Assembly (NCBI RefSeq): GCF_026790145.1
Contig: NZ_JALAMS010000021.1
Span: 1-40,787, forward strand
Origin: Bacillus_I endophytica_A
GTDB taxonomy: Bacteria; Bacillota; Bacilli; Bacillales; Bacillaceae_H
DNA: 40,787 bases
Direction of reading: 5' to 3'
Below, piece by piece: positions 21,011-28,538 of the stretch. The notes beneath the pieces are model-generated. The model was not told the origin of the DNA. It ran no database searches and saw only the letters and a program-made list of their open reading frames with translations. A program made the position numbers and the translations under genes. The first letter of the stretch is position 1. Each line of letters begins with the position of its first letter.

Positions 21011-21088
21011 AAGCACGCTATTAGGAATAAATCGTATAAAAACTATTGGTTAAAATGCTATTTTTAAAAAGAAAGGAGGATGGCTGCA

Positions 21089-21835
21089 TTGATAACTCTT
21101 CGTAAAATTCTTTCCCCGAAATCTAATACAGTAAAAACTTCATTATTCTTCACTATCTTTTTTACCGTAATTTTTGTAAACCTTATAGATAAGTTAATCA
21201 AATGTGAATTAGAGACTTTTGATACAACAGTTACTAGTTGGGTTCAGTCTAGTATCAATCCAGAACTTACAAAATTGATGAAAATAATCACTTCCCTCGG
21301 TTCACCCAAGACTATTTTAACGGGGGTGGCTATTTTGGGTATAATTATGATTTTCAAAAAACAAAAATGGAAGACTATGTTTCTAATCCTTTTCGTAGGG
21401 ATTGGAGGACTTATTAATCTGTTGTTAAAGTGGATTTTCAAAAGGCAAAGACCAACTACTTATCGATTGATTGAGGAAAGGGGGTATAGCTTTCCAAGTG
21501 GTCATTCAATGGTTTCCCTTATATTTTATGGTATGCTCGTTTGCCTTTTTGTTTCTAATGAGGACGGTTTACTAAAAACAACAAGTTCATTACTTATATT
21601 TTCTTTAGTTATGCTGATTGGTATTAGTCGAATCTATCTTGGTGTTCACTATCCAAGTGATGTTTTAGCAGGCTTCACTGCCGGGGGAATTCTATTAACA
21701 ATTGGTTTTACAATTTATAAGGTTTTCATGAGGATGAAAAAGAGAAACACTATCCCTAAAAGCATTGCAGGCATTTTTATAAAAATAGTCACTTTATTTA
21801 ATCCATTCCATTCTATATCAAATAGATACTCATAA
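21089..21835 (+). CDS. PAP2-family membrane phosphatase
   Basis: 248 residues with about six membrane segments (SLFFTIFFTVIFVNLIDKL; ILTGVAILGIIMIF; LILFVGIGGLINLLLKW; and three more). All three phosphatidic acid phosphatase motifs are present: K-x6-RP (KWIFKRQRP), PSGH (YSFPSGHS) and SR-x5-H-x3-D (SRIYLGVHYPSD). Likely acts on undecaprenyl diphosphate or a lipid phosphate at the outer face of the membrane. Start: TTG at 21089, nine bases after AAAGGAGG; the ATG at 21080 touches the ribosome site. Confidence 0.9.
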   Translation: MITLRKILSPKSNTVKTSLFFTIFFTVIFVNLIDKLIKCELETFDTTVTSWVQSSINPELTKLMKIITSLGSPKTILTGVAILGIIMIFKKQKWKTMFLILFVGIGGLINLLLKWIFKRQRPTTYRLIEERGYSFPSGHSMVSLIFYGMLVCLFVSNEDGLLKTTSSLLIFSLVMLIGISRIYLGVHYPSDVLAGFTAGGILLTIGFTIYKVFMRMKKRNTIPKSIAGIFIKIVTLFNPFHSISNRYS

Positions 21836-22129
21836 AACATTACAAATCCCCTATGAAATAGTCAATCAGAGAAAATATTTATCATTACAAAATTTGATAT
21901 ATATAAATTATTAAAATTCAAAAATATGATTAGATATTCAAAGATGTAAACGCCCGGATTTTGAATATACCTGCCATTTCCATTGATGATTTTATTTTTT
22001 TACGGTCTGAATAACTTTCCATAGAAGGTTACTATGTATATAAAAAGGGCTAAATAGTGGGACAAGTATACAATCATTCTCTTATCTACTCCATATCATA
22101 TATAGAGAAGTATAGAAGGAGTGATTAAA

Positions 22130-22282
22130 ATGAGCAGATGTTATATGGAAAAGTGCAAAAGAGGACATCAATACCCACGTGAAGCAAAATTAACTTTAAA
22201 AAAAGCCTTCAACAAACTTGTCCAAGAATGTTTTGAAGATGATCATAAAAAAGTAAATCATTCTTGTTGTAAAAATCGTTAA
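22130..22282 (+). CDS. 50-aa Cys-containing protein
   Basis: MSRCYMEKCKRGHQYPREAK start, a helix (LTLKKAFNKLVQECFEDDHK), and a C-terminal CC pair (HSCCKNR). Five Cys in 50 residues suggest metal binding or disulfide cross-linking, as in minor spore proteins; no family recognised. Start: ATG at 22130 with AGAAGGAGTGA 4-6 bp upstream, a strong site that supports expression despite the short length. The remains of an IS6 end follow from 22305. Confidence 0.6.
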   Translation: MSRCYMEKCKRGHQYPREAKLTLKKAFNKLVQECFEDDHKKVNHSCCKNR

Positions 22283-22304
22283 TATTACATCACAAATTTT
22301 CTGA

Positions 22305-22380
22305 AGGTTCTGGTGCAAAAATCTCAAAATATCTGCAAGTAACCTCCAAAACTTGGACATACTGATACTAGTATTCTAAA
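22305..22380 (+). mobile_element. IS6 (IS240-like) left-end relic
   Basis: GGTTCTGGTGCAAAAA is the terminal inverted repeat and the next 60 bp match the end of the element at 15765 (minus) and of relics at 32393 and 34438. No transposase follows; only the end remains. Confidence 0.7.
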
Positions 22381-22383
22381 AAA

Positions 22384-22443
22384 AGTAAAAAAGGTTGATC
22401 TAAAAGTCTACTAAAAGTGAACTTTTGGGTCAACCTCTTTTTA
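22384..22443. terminator. hairpin
   Basis: AAAAAAGGTTGA pairs with TCAACCTCTTTTT around an inner stem CTAAAAG/CTTTTGG. Confidence 0.6.
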
Positions 22444-22477
22444 GACGTACTGGGAGATGATTCACAGCATAATTGAT

Positions 22478-22867
22478 TTAATAATATCTTTTTTTGCAGT
22501 CACAATCGCGATCTTCTTTATAGTAAATATAACCTTCTAAAACAAATTTCCTTTTTTCATCCTTATAGTCGTCATGATCCTTTTTGTCATGATGTTTATG
22601 ATCATATTTGTCATATTTGTCATATTTGTCATATTTGTCATATTTGTCATATTTGTCATCATACTTATGATGATTCTCTGACTCCTCCCAGTAACACTTT
22701 ATGTTTCTATATTTATCATGTTTGTCATGATGTTTACGATCATATTTTCCATAATAATCATTATATTCAGGATGATTCTCTAGCTCTTCATAATAACATT
22801 TCATTTTTTTATGCTTATCATATTTATCATCATAATAGTCTTTTCTATCATAATCATATTCATACAT
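22478..22867 (-). CDS. Asp/Lys/Tyr/His-rich repeat protein
   Basis: 129 residues, almost only D, K, Y, H and E. It starts MYEYDYDRKDYYDDKYDK, contains two similar units (KCYYEELENHPEY and KCYWEESENHHKY) and a DKY tripeptide run encoded by six perfect 9-bp units at 22603-22656, then HKHHDKKDHDDYKDE, and ends with a Cys pair (DCDCKKRYY). Such proteins occur as spore coat or exosporium components and could bind metal; this is inference. Start: ATG at 22867, 8 bp after AGGAGGTGA. Confidence 0.75.
   Translation of the reverse strand: MYEYDYDRKDYYDDKYDKHKKMKCYYEELENHPEYNDYYGKYDRKHHDKHDKYRNIKCYWEESENHHKYDDKYDKYDKYDKYDKYDKYDHKHHDKKDHDDYKDEKRKFVLEGYIYYKEDRDCDCKKRYY
22603..22656. repeat. six tandem 9-bp repeats (DKY codons)
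   Basis: CATATTTGT repeated six times without change, inside the gene above. A slippage-prone tract that would change protein length in steps of three residues. Confidence 0.85.
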
Positions 22868-23110
22868 AGATATTTTCACCTCCTGAAATCCATTATGTAT
22901 TATCATATGAGATTGTTAGAGAAAAGATTGGATGAGTATTATGAGTCAAAAACCCTTTTTTTCTAAAAACATAAATATATTCCTAAAAAAGCATGGATAA
23001 TCAAAACTATCTTAATAAATAGCTTTGTCTATTTATTTCTGGTAAAAATAATTTTTACTAATTAGGAAATATACTAGAAGAAACAAAAAGTTATCTTGTT
23101 ATGTACAAAA
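22868..23110. other. no gene seen
   Basis: A/T-rich interval between the DKY-repeat gene and the terminator that precedes the group II intron. Confidence 0.5.
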
Positions 23111-23147
23111 GAGGGTTGGGTGCTTTTTAAGTACCTAATCCCTTTTT
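23109..23147 (+). terminator. terminator preceding the split Xer site and intron
   Basis: AGAGGGTTGGGTGC...GTACCTAATCCCTTTTT, same family as the terminator at 3561, with mismatches. About 22 bp upstream of the intron 5' end. Confidence 0.65.
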
Positions 23148-23168
23148 ATGTTTATAATTTATTTTATG
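23147..23168 (+). other. 5' part of a dif-like Xer site split by a group II intron
   Basis: Left arm TATGTTTATAA (23147-23157), spacer TTTATT, then TTATG (23164-23168), the first five bases of an XerD-type arm. The intron starts next. The other half, TTAATGG, resumes at 23664, with a dyad-like TATATACCTTATA after it. Confidence 0.6.
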
Positions 23169-23663
23169 GTGCGACAAGAAGTCTCTTCTATATAATGTGG
23201 CTCACGCTACTAGTTTAGACATAAAAACTATCCCTGTCCAACACTGTATATCTAGTAACGGATTCGTCGATCGCATGCGGAAACAAGGAGTCCATGCACA
23301 GCTCGGAACACTGCTAGAGGAAGACGGGAAAGCGAATTCTGTTATACCAAAAGAGAATAAGGAAGCAGGAAACTGTATAACTGGATGGACACTATCATCT
23401 TTACGGACAGATCCGAAAGGGAGCCCACTTCCCGTTGGTCTCTCATAGATACATAAGGTTGTGGCTATCTTTTGACAAAAGAAACGTACTGTTATGTATA
23501 TCCCCATTTGAGGCGTCGCGTATGTTTGACTTGCCGTTACGGCATGTGATGAAGATACAACAGCAAATGGACCTACAATGGGAGTCTCGAGCCGATGTGT
23601 CTTGAAAGGGACTTGCACGGTTCTTGGTAGGGAAGGGGTAGTGGGTCCCCCTCCTTACTCGAC
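23169..23663 (+). mobile_element. ORF-less group II intron
   Basis: 495 nt. The 5' end GTGCGACAAG fits the group II consensus GUGYG. Domain V lies at about 23589-23625: GAGCCG ... GAAA tetraloop ... CGGTTC, with the catalytic AGC triad intact. Domain VI follows as a long stem (GTAGGGAAGGGG with CCCCCTCCTTAC), and the 3' end is CTCGAC. No reverse transcriptase/maturase is encoded; the open frames across it are chance. Two relatives lie inverted at 37676-38062 and 38981-39492. It needs an intron-encoded protein from elsewhere to move. Insertion is inside a dif-like site, after TTATG. Confidence 0.8.
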
Positions 23664-23690
23664 TTAATGGAGTATATACCTTATAAGGTT
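23664..23690 (+). other. 3' part of the split Xer site
   Basis: TTAATGG followed by AGTATATACCTTATAAGG. Joined to TTATG upstream it gives TTATGTTAATG, 9 of 11 to the XerD-type arm TTATGTTAACT. Confidence 0.5.
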
Positions 23691-23747
23691 TTAAGCTATC
23701 TTATATAGCTTATGAGAAAATCTATTTATATAACTGAACATGCAAAT

Positions 23748-23797
23748 AAAAAAAGAAACGTCTCTTCATTCACTATAAAGAGCATGTTTCTTTTTTG
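23748..23797. terminator. bidirectional terminator
   Basis: AAAAAAGAAAC...GTTTCTTTTTT with an inner TCTCTT/AAGAG pairing. Confidence 0.7.
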
Positions 23798-23880
23798 AAA
23801 CTTCAATCCTAACTATTTTTTTACCCTCTTATTTAGGGGATAGGCCTAGAAAAAATAAAGATTTTTCTACTTATTATGTT

Positions 23881-24240
23881 TTAAAAACAAGTAAACGATA
23901 CAATTTGTCTTGTATCAATGCCAAAAATAGTCCAGAATCTCCCGTTCCATCTAAAACCAGCAACTGATCTAGGACCTATAAAAACAGGGAAAAATCAGAA
24001 GCTAGCCCCATTCCTAAGCCATATAAATGTGTTTCGGAACAAACATAATGAAATGGCACCTGGATCCACAGCAAAAGGAGTAGCACTTTGCTGTACTGGC
24101 GTGAATAATGGTGGAGGAGCTGTTGGAGCCTGTTGTGGATTTAATGTAGGTAATCCTCCTGGTGGTCTAGGTGGAGTTGAAGGCATTTGAGGGCCAAGGA
24201 ATCGTTCATATGAATAGAAATCAGTATAATTTATGTCCAT
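23881..24240 (-). pseudogene. Pro-rich small protein gene with a Trp-to-stop mutation
   Basis: From ATG 24240 (GGGAG upstream) the frame reads a Pro-rich N-terminus (GPQMPSTPPRPPGGLPTLNP, PPLFTPVQQSATPFAVDPGA), then LCLFRNTFIWLRNGASF and a TGA. The same frame continues FFPVFIGPRSVAGFRWNGRF and ends TRQIVSFTCF at a TAA (23881). TGA most likely replaces TGG (Trp). The complete protein of about 119 residues resembles a B. cereus-group family of Pro-rich proteins of unknown, possibly spore-surface, function. Confidence 0.7.
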
Positions 24241-24435
24241 TTTGTTCTCATCTCCCAATTTTAATCACTCTTTCATACTCTATGGGGAATATAACTAAAT
24301 TGTTTGGGCGAATAAATATAGGTGATGTAGAGATTTCTAGTCCTTTTTTGATTAACTATGGAATTTATATTCTTTAAAATCAATTAATTATAAGCAACGT
24401 TGCAACTTAATTACGTTATCTGAAATGGAGAGTAT

Positions 24436-24591
24436 ATGAGGAGGGTTAAAGAAGGAAATCGTCGTCTTACGTGTGATATCCCAGAAGAATTGCATAAGAA
24501 ATTGCGTTTCTTAGCAGTAGAACATAATACAAGTATTGCGAGGTATGTAAAGAGAATTGAGGAGATGGCGAAAGAAAAAATAATCTCATGA
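24436..24591 (+). CDS. 51-aa ribbon-helix-helix protein
   Basis: MRRVKEGNRRLTCDIPEELH then KLRFLAVEHNTSIARYVKRI is a clear CopG/Arc-like strand-helix-helix. It ends at a TGA at 24589. The downstream sequence in the same frame is a decayed copy of RHH protein 1 (from 12924), so this may be a fusion by deletion rather than an original gene. Ribosome site GGAG, 5-6 bp before the ATG. Confidence 0.5.
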   Translation: MRRVKEGNRRLTCDIPEELHKKLRFLAVEHNTSIARYVKRIEEMAKEKIIS

Positions 24592-24771
24592 AAAGAGTTT
24601 TTAAAAGAACAAATTGAAGATTTGGCTTTCTTTCGTGAACAAACCGATTGAGAACTTCATCCCGAAAACTTAATTAATGAGAACATCTAAATGATGCGAA
24701 AGTATTCGGATTCCATTCAATACTTTAATCGAACGTTGTGCAAAATAATTGGGGAAGTCGAAGAAGTGTGA
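24592..24771 (+). pseudogene. decayed copy of RHH protein 1
   Basis: Same frame as the RHH above: EFLKEQIEDLAFFREQTD, stop, ELHPENLINENI, stop, MMRKYSDSIQYFNRTLCKII, EVEEV, stop. It aligns residue by residue with the second half of the protein at 12924-13205. Two internal stops. Confidence 0.7.
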
Positions 24772-24925
24772 TAACGAAATGACTTATGATTACGTTAGGC
24801 GAAGAGATTGATCACTACCTTCAAGAGTAAGTACATGGACAAACATAAACTTCGTTTTCCATGCGAGAAGGTTATGGATATTTGTCAAAAGTATCGAGCA
24901 AAGGAAAAAAGAGAACGGTGACTAG
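24767..24925 (+). pseudogene. decayed copy of RHH protein 2 (5' part)
   Basis: LMITLGEEIDHYLQE, stop, then frameshifted CATAAACTTCGTTTTCCA and GTTATGGATATTTGTCAAAA, as in 13202-13330. It breaks off after about 50 codons. The same overlap of the two genes is still visible. Confidence 0.7.
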
Positions 24926-25216
24926 GAACCAATCAGATGAACAAAGATACGCAAATTCTAATTGAATTATAGAAAATAACAGATTAATCAAACGCTACAT
25001 TAAATATTCCATATATGACCAATCCATCAATAGAAATTCCGTTTATCTGATGATAATCAGAGGGAAAAAGGAGGATAATAGAATAAAGTAAAGCAAGTTA
25101 TATACCCATATAATATAAGTTAATAGTATATTTTTTTAACGCTCTCCTATTTACCCACAACAATAGATAGTTTTAAAAATAGAATATATAAATGCTTATG
25201 GGGAGGAGGGATTAAA
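24926..25216. other. no gene seen
   Basis: A/T-rich interval, no ribosome site with frame until the TTG gene at 25217. Confidence 0.45.
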
Positions 25217-25555
25217 TTGGCAAAAAAAGTTCTTATGGCCAATCTGGGTAAATTCACTGATGCACAAATCAATCTATTAAAACGATTCAAGGATATTTTA
25301 ACTATATTACCTGACAATGCAAATATTTCCTTGAACACAGATTCGACAGAAACGCAAAATGTAACTGCCCAACAGGAGGAAGACCTCGGTCTAACTATTT
25401 CTTTAACAACTCCACTCGGGACGCTTACATTTTCAATCGGCTTAGATCTCAGCCTGACAGATTTATTAAATCTATTATTGGATCTGATAACGCCGTTACT
25501 CTGTGCAGCGCTTCCAGATCTAAATATTTGTCAGGAAGAAACACCCGCGCCCTAA
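25217..25555 (+). CDS. unrecognised 112-aa protein with hydrophobic C-terminus
   Basis: N-terminal amphipathic helix (LGKFTDAQINLLKRFKDILT), a Thr/Gln-rich linker, then beta-like repeats (LGLTISLTTPLGTLTFSIGL) and a very hydrophobic stretch LLNLLLDLITPLLCAALPDL, ending with a Cys-containing tail. No family recognised. Start: TTG at 25217, with GGGGAGGAGGG 5 bp upstream. It lies 185 bp upstream of the PHA operon on the same strand, so a granule-associated role is conceivable, but nothing in the sequence shows it. Confidence 0.6.
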   Translation: MAKKVLMANLGKFTDAQINLLKRFKDILTILPDNANISLNTDSTETQNVTAQQEEDLGLTISLTTPLGTLTFSIGLDLSLTDLLNLLLDLITPLLCAALPDLNICQEETPAP

Positions 25556-25639
25556 CTCTCTATTACGTTCTTACTAGAAATTATTATATTGTCAGGATTT
25601 AATGAGGGTAACTTTCCAATATATTTATAGATTCCCAAA

Positions 25640-25698
25640 TGAGTCATATTGAATCATGCCCCCTTCCTTGATATAGGAGTGCAGTCCAATATGACTCA
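25640..25698. promoter_or_regulatory. 12-bp inverted repeat upstream of the PHA operon
   Basis: TGAGTCATATTG (25640-25651) and CAATATGACTCA (25687-25698) are exact complements 35 bp apart, ending 42 bp before the operon start. Candidate operator pair, or a terminator-like stem of the preceding gene without a T-run. Confidence 0.5.
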
Positions 25699-25739
25699 AA
25701 CTTTTATGCCATAAAACTACCTTTGAAAGGGGATAAACA

Positions 25740-26507
25740 ATGCATAAGTTATTTGATTTGACAAATAAAACGGCAATTATTACAGGTGGTGGAACAGGAT
25801 TAGGGAAACAGATGGCTATTGCATTGGCAGAAGTCGGGGCAAATGTGGTAGTATGTTCCAGAAAGATTGAGGCCTGTCAGGAAACAAGTAAGCAAATCAG
25901 GGATATCGGAACGGATTCACTTGCGCTGAAATGTGATGTGACAAATATTGAGGAAATTCAAAATGTTGTATACGAAACAAAGAAGGAGTTTGGAAACATT
26001 GATATCTTAATTAATAATAGTGGGACCTCCTGGATGGCACCATTTTTAGAGATGCCTGCTGATAAATGGGATAAAGTGATGGAAGTCAATGTAAAGGGTG
26101 TCTTTTTATTTTCACAAGAAGTCGGGAAAGTTATGAAAAAGCAAAAGTCCGGAAAAATTATAAACATTTCCTCTGTAGCTGGCATTCTTGGACAACAGGA
26201 TTCCTTCATGGATGCATGTTCCTATTCTACGAGTAAAGGGGCTATCATTTCCCTAACAAGGGACTTATCCTCAAAGTTGGCCCCTCATAATGTGCAAGTT
26301 AATGCTATTGCACCTGGATTTTTTCCTACAAGGCTAACGAAGGCATTAGGGAATGTTAGCAACCATGTTATTAAAAGAATACCTTCAAGGAGATTTGGAT
26401 CTGATGAAGACTTAAAAGGGGCGGCTATATTTCTCTCCTCAAATGCCTCTAATTATGTAACAGGCCAGGTTCTAGTTGTGGATGGTGGTTTGAGTGCGAC
26501 ACTCTAA
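25740..26507 (+). CDS. short-chain dehydrogenase/reductase (PhaB-like position)
   Basis: 255 residues, classical SDR. Cofactor loop TGGGTGLG at residues 15-22, NNSG at 92-95 (NNAG in most), catalytic Ser at 144-145, and Tyr162/Lys166 in YSTSK. The C-terminus ends DGGLSATL. By sequence it is nearer to gluconate-5-dehydrogenase/RhlG-like oxoacyl reductases than to a textbook PhaB. Its place ahead of phaR- and phaC-like genes suggests it makes 3-hydroxyacyl-CoA for PHA synthesis. Ribosome site GAAAGGGG upstream. The next gene overlaps its end. Confidence 0.88.
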   Translation: MHKLFDLTNKTAIITGGGTGLGKQMAIALAEVGANVVVCSRKIEACQETSKQIRDIGTDSLALKCDVTNIEEIQNVVYETKKEFGNIDILINNSGTSWMAPFLEMPADKWDKVMEVNVKGVFLFSQEVGKVMKKQKSGKIINISSVAGILGQQDSFMDACSYSTSKGAIISLTRDLSSKLAPHNVQVNAIAPGFFPTRLTKALGNVSNHVIKRIPSRRFGSDEDLKGAAIFLSSNASNYVTGQVLVVDGGLSATL

Positions 26508-26985
26508 TATCAACATTAATATAAATAAAAGTTGGCTTAAAACATTTGATTTTGATGAATTTTACAAACAACTAAAGGTTAAAGGTTTTAGGTTCGAGAA
26601 TCAAGCTAATGATTATATTCAGCAATCTATCAATAAAGAATGGTTAATCCAATTGTCCTCCCTCCTCATACCCCTATTTACCCAATTCATTTCAGGTATC
26701 CAACAAAAACAAGAGTCATTCGCAGGATTGTTAAATATCCCCACGAAAAGCGATCTAGCAAATACGGCTAGGCTAATAATTGATACACAAGAAAAAATTG
26801 ATATGTTGGAGGAGCATATTTGGCGATTGGTCGATCTAAATGAAAGATTGCTGGAGTTAAATTTAAATCACCACCAGGTGAATGAACAGTTAGGCGGAGG
26901 GGATGAAAAAGGAACAGAATCTACCTTATCAGATACAAAGGAAATTGGGAAGGACGGGGAAAGAAAGGATGGAAATAAAAGATGA
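26494..26985 (+). CDS. PhaR-like subunit of class IV PHA synthase
   Basis: 163 residues, mostly helical: FDFDEFYKQLKVKGFRFENQ, then LIQLSSLLIPLFTQFISGIQ, and a coiled-coil-like TQEKIDMLEEHIWRLVDLNE followed by a Gly/Glu/Lys-rich tail. This matches the shape of PhaR, the small subunit that pairs with PhaC in Bacillus, although similarity is weak and it is shorter than usual (about 200). Start: GTG at 26494, overlapping the end of the SDR gene by 14 bp; the stop overlaps the ATG of phaC (ATGA). Confidence 0.65.
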   Translation: MRHSNINININKSWLKTFDFDEFYKQLKVKGFRFENQANDYIQQSINKEWLIQLSSLLIPLFTQFISGIQQKQESFAGLLNIPTKSDLANTARLIIDTQEKIDMLEEHIWRLVDLNERLLELNLNHHQVNEQLGGGDEKGTESTLSDTKEIGKDGERKDGNKR

Positions 26986-28016
26986 CGGAAAGGGACAATG
27001 TAATAAAATTGGAAAAGGAAAAAAAGCGATGGAACAATATTGTAGGTATAACAAACATTGCTACAAATCAGGGAGGAACAAAAAGAATCCCCGTATGGAA
27101 GAAAAACAAAGCTGTTTTATGGTATTATCCTTCCCCTTGTAAGAAATATAATATCCCTGTTTTCCATGTATATTCGCTTGTGAATCAACCATATATTTTA
27201 GACTTGACCCCCGGAACAAGCCTAGTTGAAGGTTTTATTTCAAACGGATATGACGTTTATCTATTGGATTGGGGTTCACCACAATATGAAGATAAAGATT
27301 TGACACTTGAAGATTATATTGTTGACTATCTCCAACAAGCTGTAAAGCGTGCTCTTCGTAACTCCCGTGTGTCTGAAATATCGATGATTGGCTATTGTTT
27401 AGGTGGGACTCTCTCTGCTATTTATGCTGCTCTGTTCCAAGAATCGATTCGGAATTTAGTACTATTAACAACTCCCATAGATATGAGCCGCCCCCCCGTA
27501 TTTGACAAATGGATCCAGGCAATTCAAAAAGGAGAGTTGGATTTAAACCCATTAATCGATATTTGGGGTATCATTCCAGCTGAATATATAAAATATGGGA
27601 TACGGTTAGTAACTTCACCGATTTATTTTAGCCAATATTTTTCGTTACTTAGACAGGCACATGAAACTCAATATGTTGTAAGGTGGAAATTATTTAATAA
27701 ATGGACAAATGATCATATTCCCTTTTCGGGAGCACTTTTGCGAAATCTTTTAGATCTCGTTGCGGGAAATAAATTAATCAATGGTGATTTACAAATAAAA
27801 GGGAAAAGTGTATACCTTGAAAATATAACAGCTAATTTACTAGTTATTTCCACAAGCGAAGACCGTCTAGTTCCAGATGAACTTTCCCAACCGATCATGG
27901 ATAAAGTGTTTGTTAAAGATAAAACATATAAACATCTGAAAGGTGGCCATGTTTCTTTAGCTTTAAAAGGACGAATGCCCGATGTTCTACAAAATTGGCT
28001 TTCTGATAGATCTTAG
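26982..28016 (+). CDS. phaC: PHA synthase, class IV-like (PhaC)
   Basis: 344 residues (class III/IV about 350-360). Lipase-like box GYCLGG with nucleophile Cys139, Asp294 (STSEDRLVP) and His323 (KGGHVSLA) form the expected triad. HVYSLVNQPYILDLTPGTSL and the DVYLLDWGSP motif are typical of the family. It polymerises 3-hydroxyacyl-CoA into polyhydroxyalkanoate on cytoplasmic granules with PhaR. The N-terminus is somewhat short and basic. Translationally coupled to the PhaR-like gene. A plasmid-type location beside decayed IS elements suggests transfer. Confidence 0.9.
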   Translation: MTERDNVIKLEKEKKRWNNIVGITNIATNQGGTKRIPVWKKNKAVLWYYPSPCKKYNIPVFHVYSLVNQPYILDLTPGTSLVEGFISNGYDVYLLDWGSPQYEDKDLTLEDYIVDYLQQAVKRALRNSRVSEISMIGYCLGGTLSAIYAALFQESIRNLVLLTTPIDMSRPPVFDKWIQAIQKGELDLNPLIDIWGIIPAEYIKYGIRLVTSPIYFSQYFSLLRQAHETQYVVRWKLFNKWTNDHIPFSGALLRNLLDLVAGNKLINGDLQIKGKSVYLENITANLLVISTSEDRLVPDELSQPIMDKVFVKDKTYKHLKGGHVSLALKGRMPDVLQNWLSDRS

Positions 28017-28109
28017 GATTTCCTAAATAAGCTTTGGGAGGACCCCACTAGTATATAGGAGTAATCATTTCATATGACCCACCCCCTAATATAGAACGTA
28101 ACCGTTATA

Positions 28110-28410
28110 TTATCCTAATAATATAGCATTGAGATATTTAACTTATCACATTTGGATACCCCCAGGTATGCTCTTTTAAAAAAGTCCTGAATCGCTAAGA
28201 AGTAGGCTAGGTTCCGATCTATGGTTATAACAAAAGGGATACAAATATATGGAGCAGCCTAGTTTTTTGAAAAAGTACTTGGCTGCCTCATATATTGATT
28301 ATCTTAGATGAAAACCTAAATAAGATAATATCCAAGTAATAACGTTTCCCTTTAAATAAAATTTCCCTTTCTGTACCGGTTACACCTTTTGAAATTAGTA
28401 GTATCAGTTA
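28110..28410 (-). mobile_element. IS6 transposase relic
   Basis: Minus-strand sequence corresponds to the same transposase segment as the relic at 20795-21010 (the two are recognisably similar throughout), followed by the N-terminal region. Multiple stops and frameshifts. Confidence 0.6.
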
Positions 28411-28538
28411 GCAGTATATCTAAGGTTTAAGGATTCACTACAATTTCTTGGAGTAATTACATCGGAACCAGCTAAAATATATAACCCTAATATTAAATTA
28501 TAAAATTAATAATCTCAAAAACTATACAATAAGTATAG

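Noticed and set aside
22603..22656. CRISPR array
   Set aside because: Units are 9 bp, contiguous, without spacers, and encode DKY tripeptides.
23197..23618. Open frames of 83 and 138 codons across the 23.2-23.6 kb region as genes
   Set aside because: They lie in the ribozyme part of a group II intron, and equivalents recur at 37.7-38.0 and 39.0-39.4 kb because the RNA, not a protein, is conserved.
26455..26475. TTATGTAACAG as an XerD arm
   Set aside because: Lies inside the conserved C-terminal coding part of the SDR gene; left arm absent.
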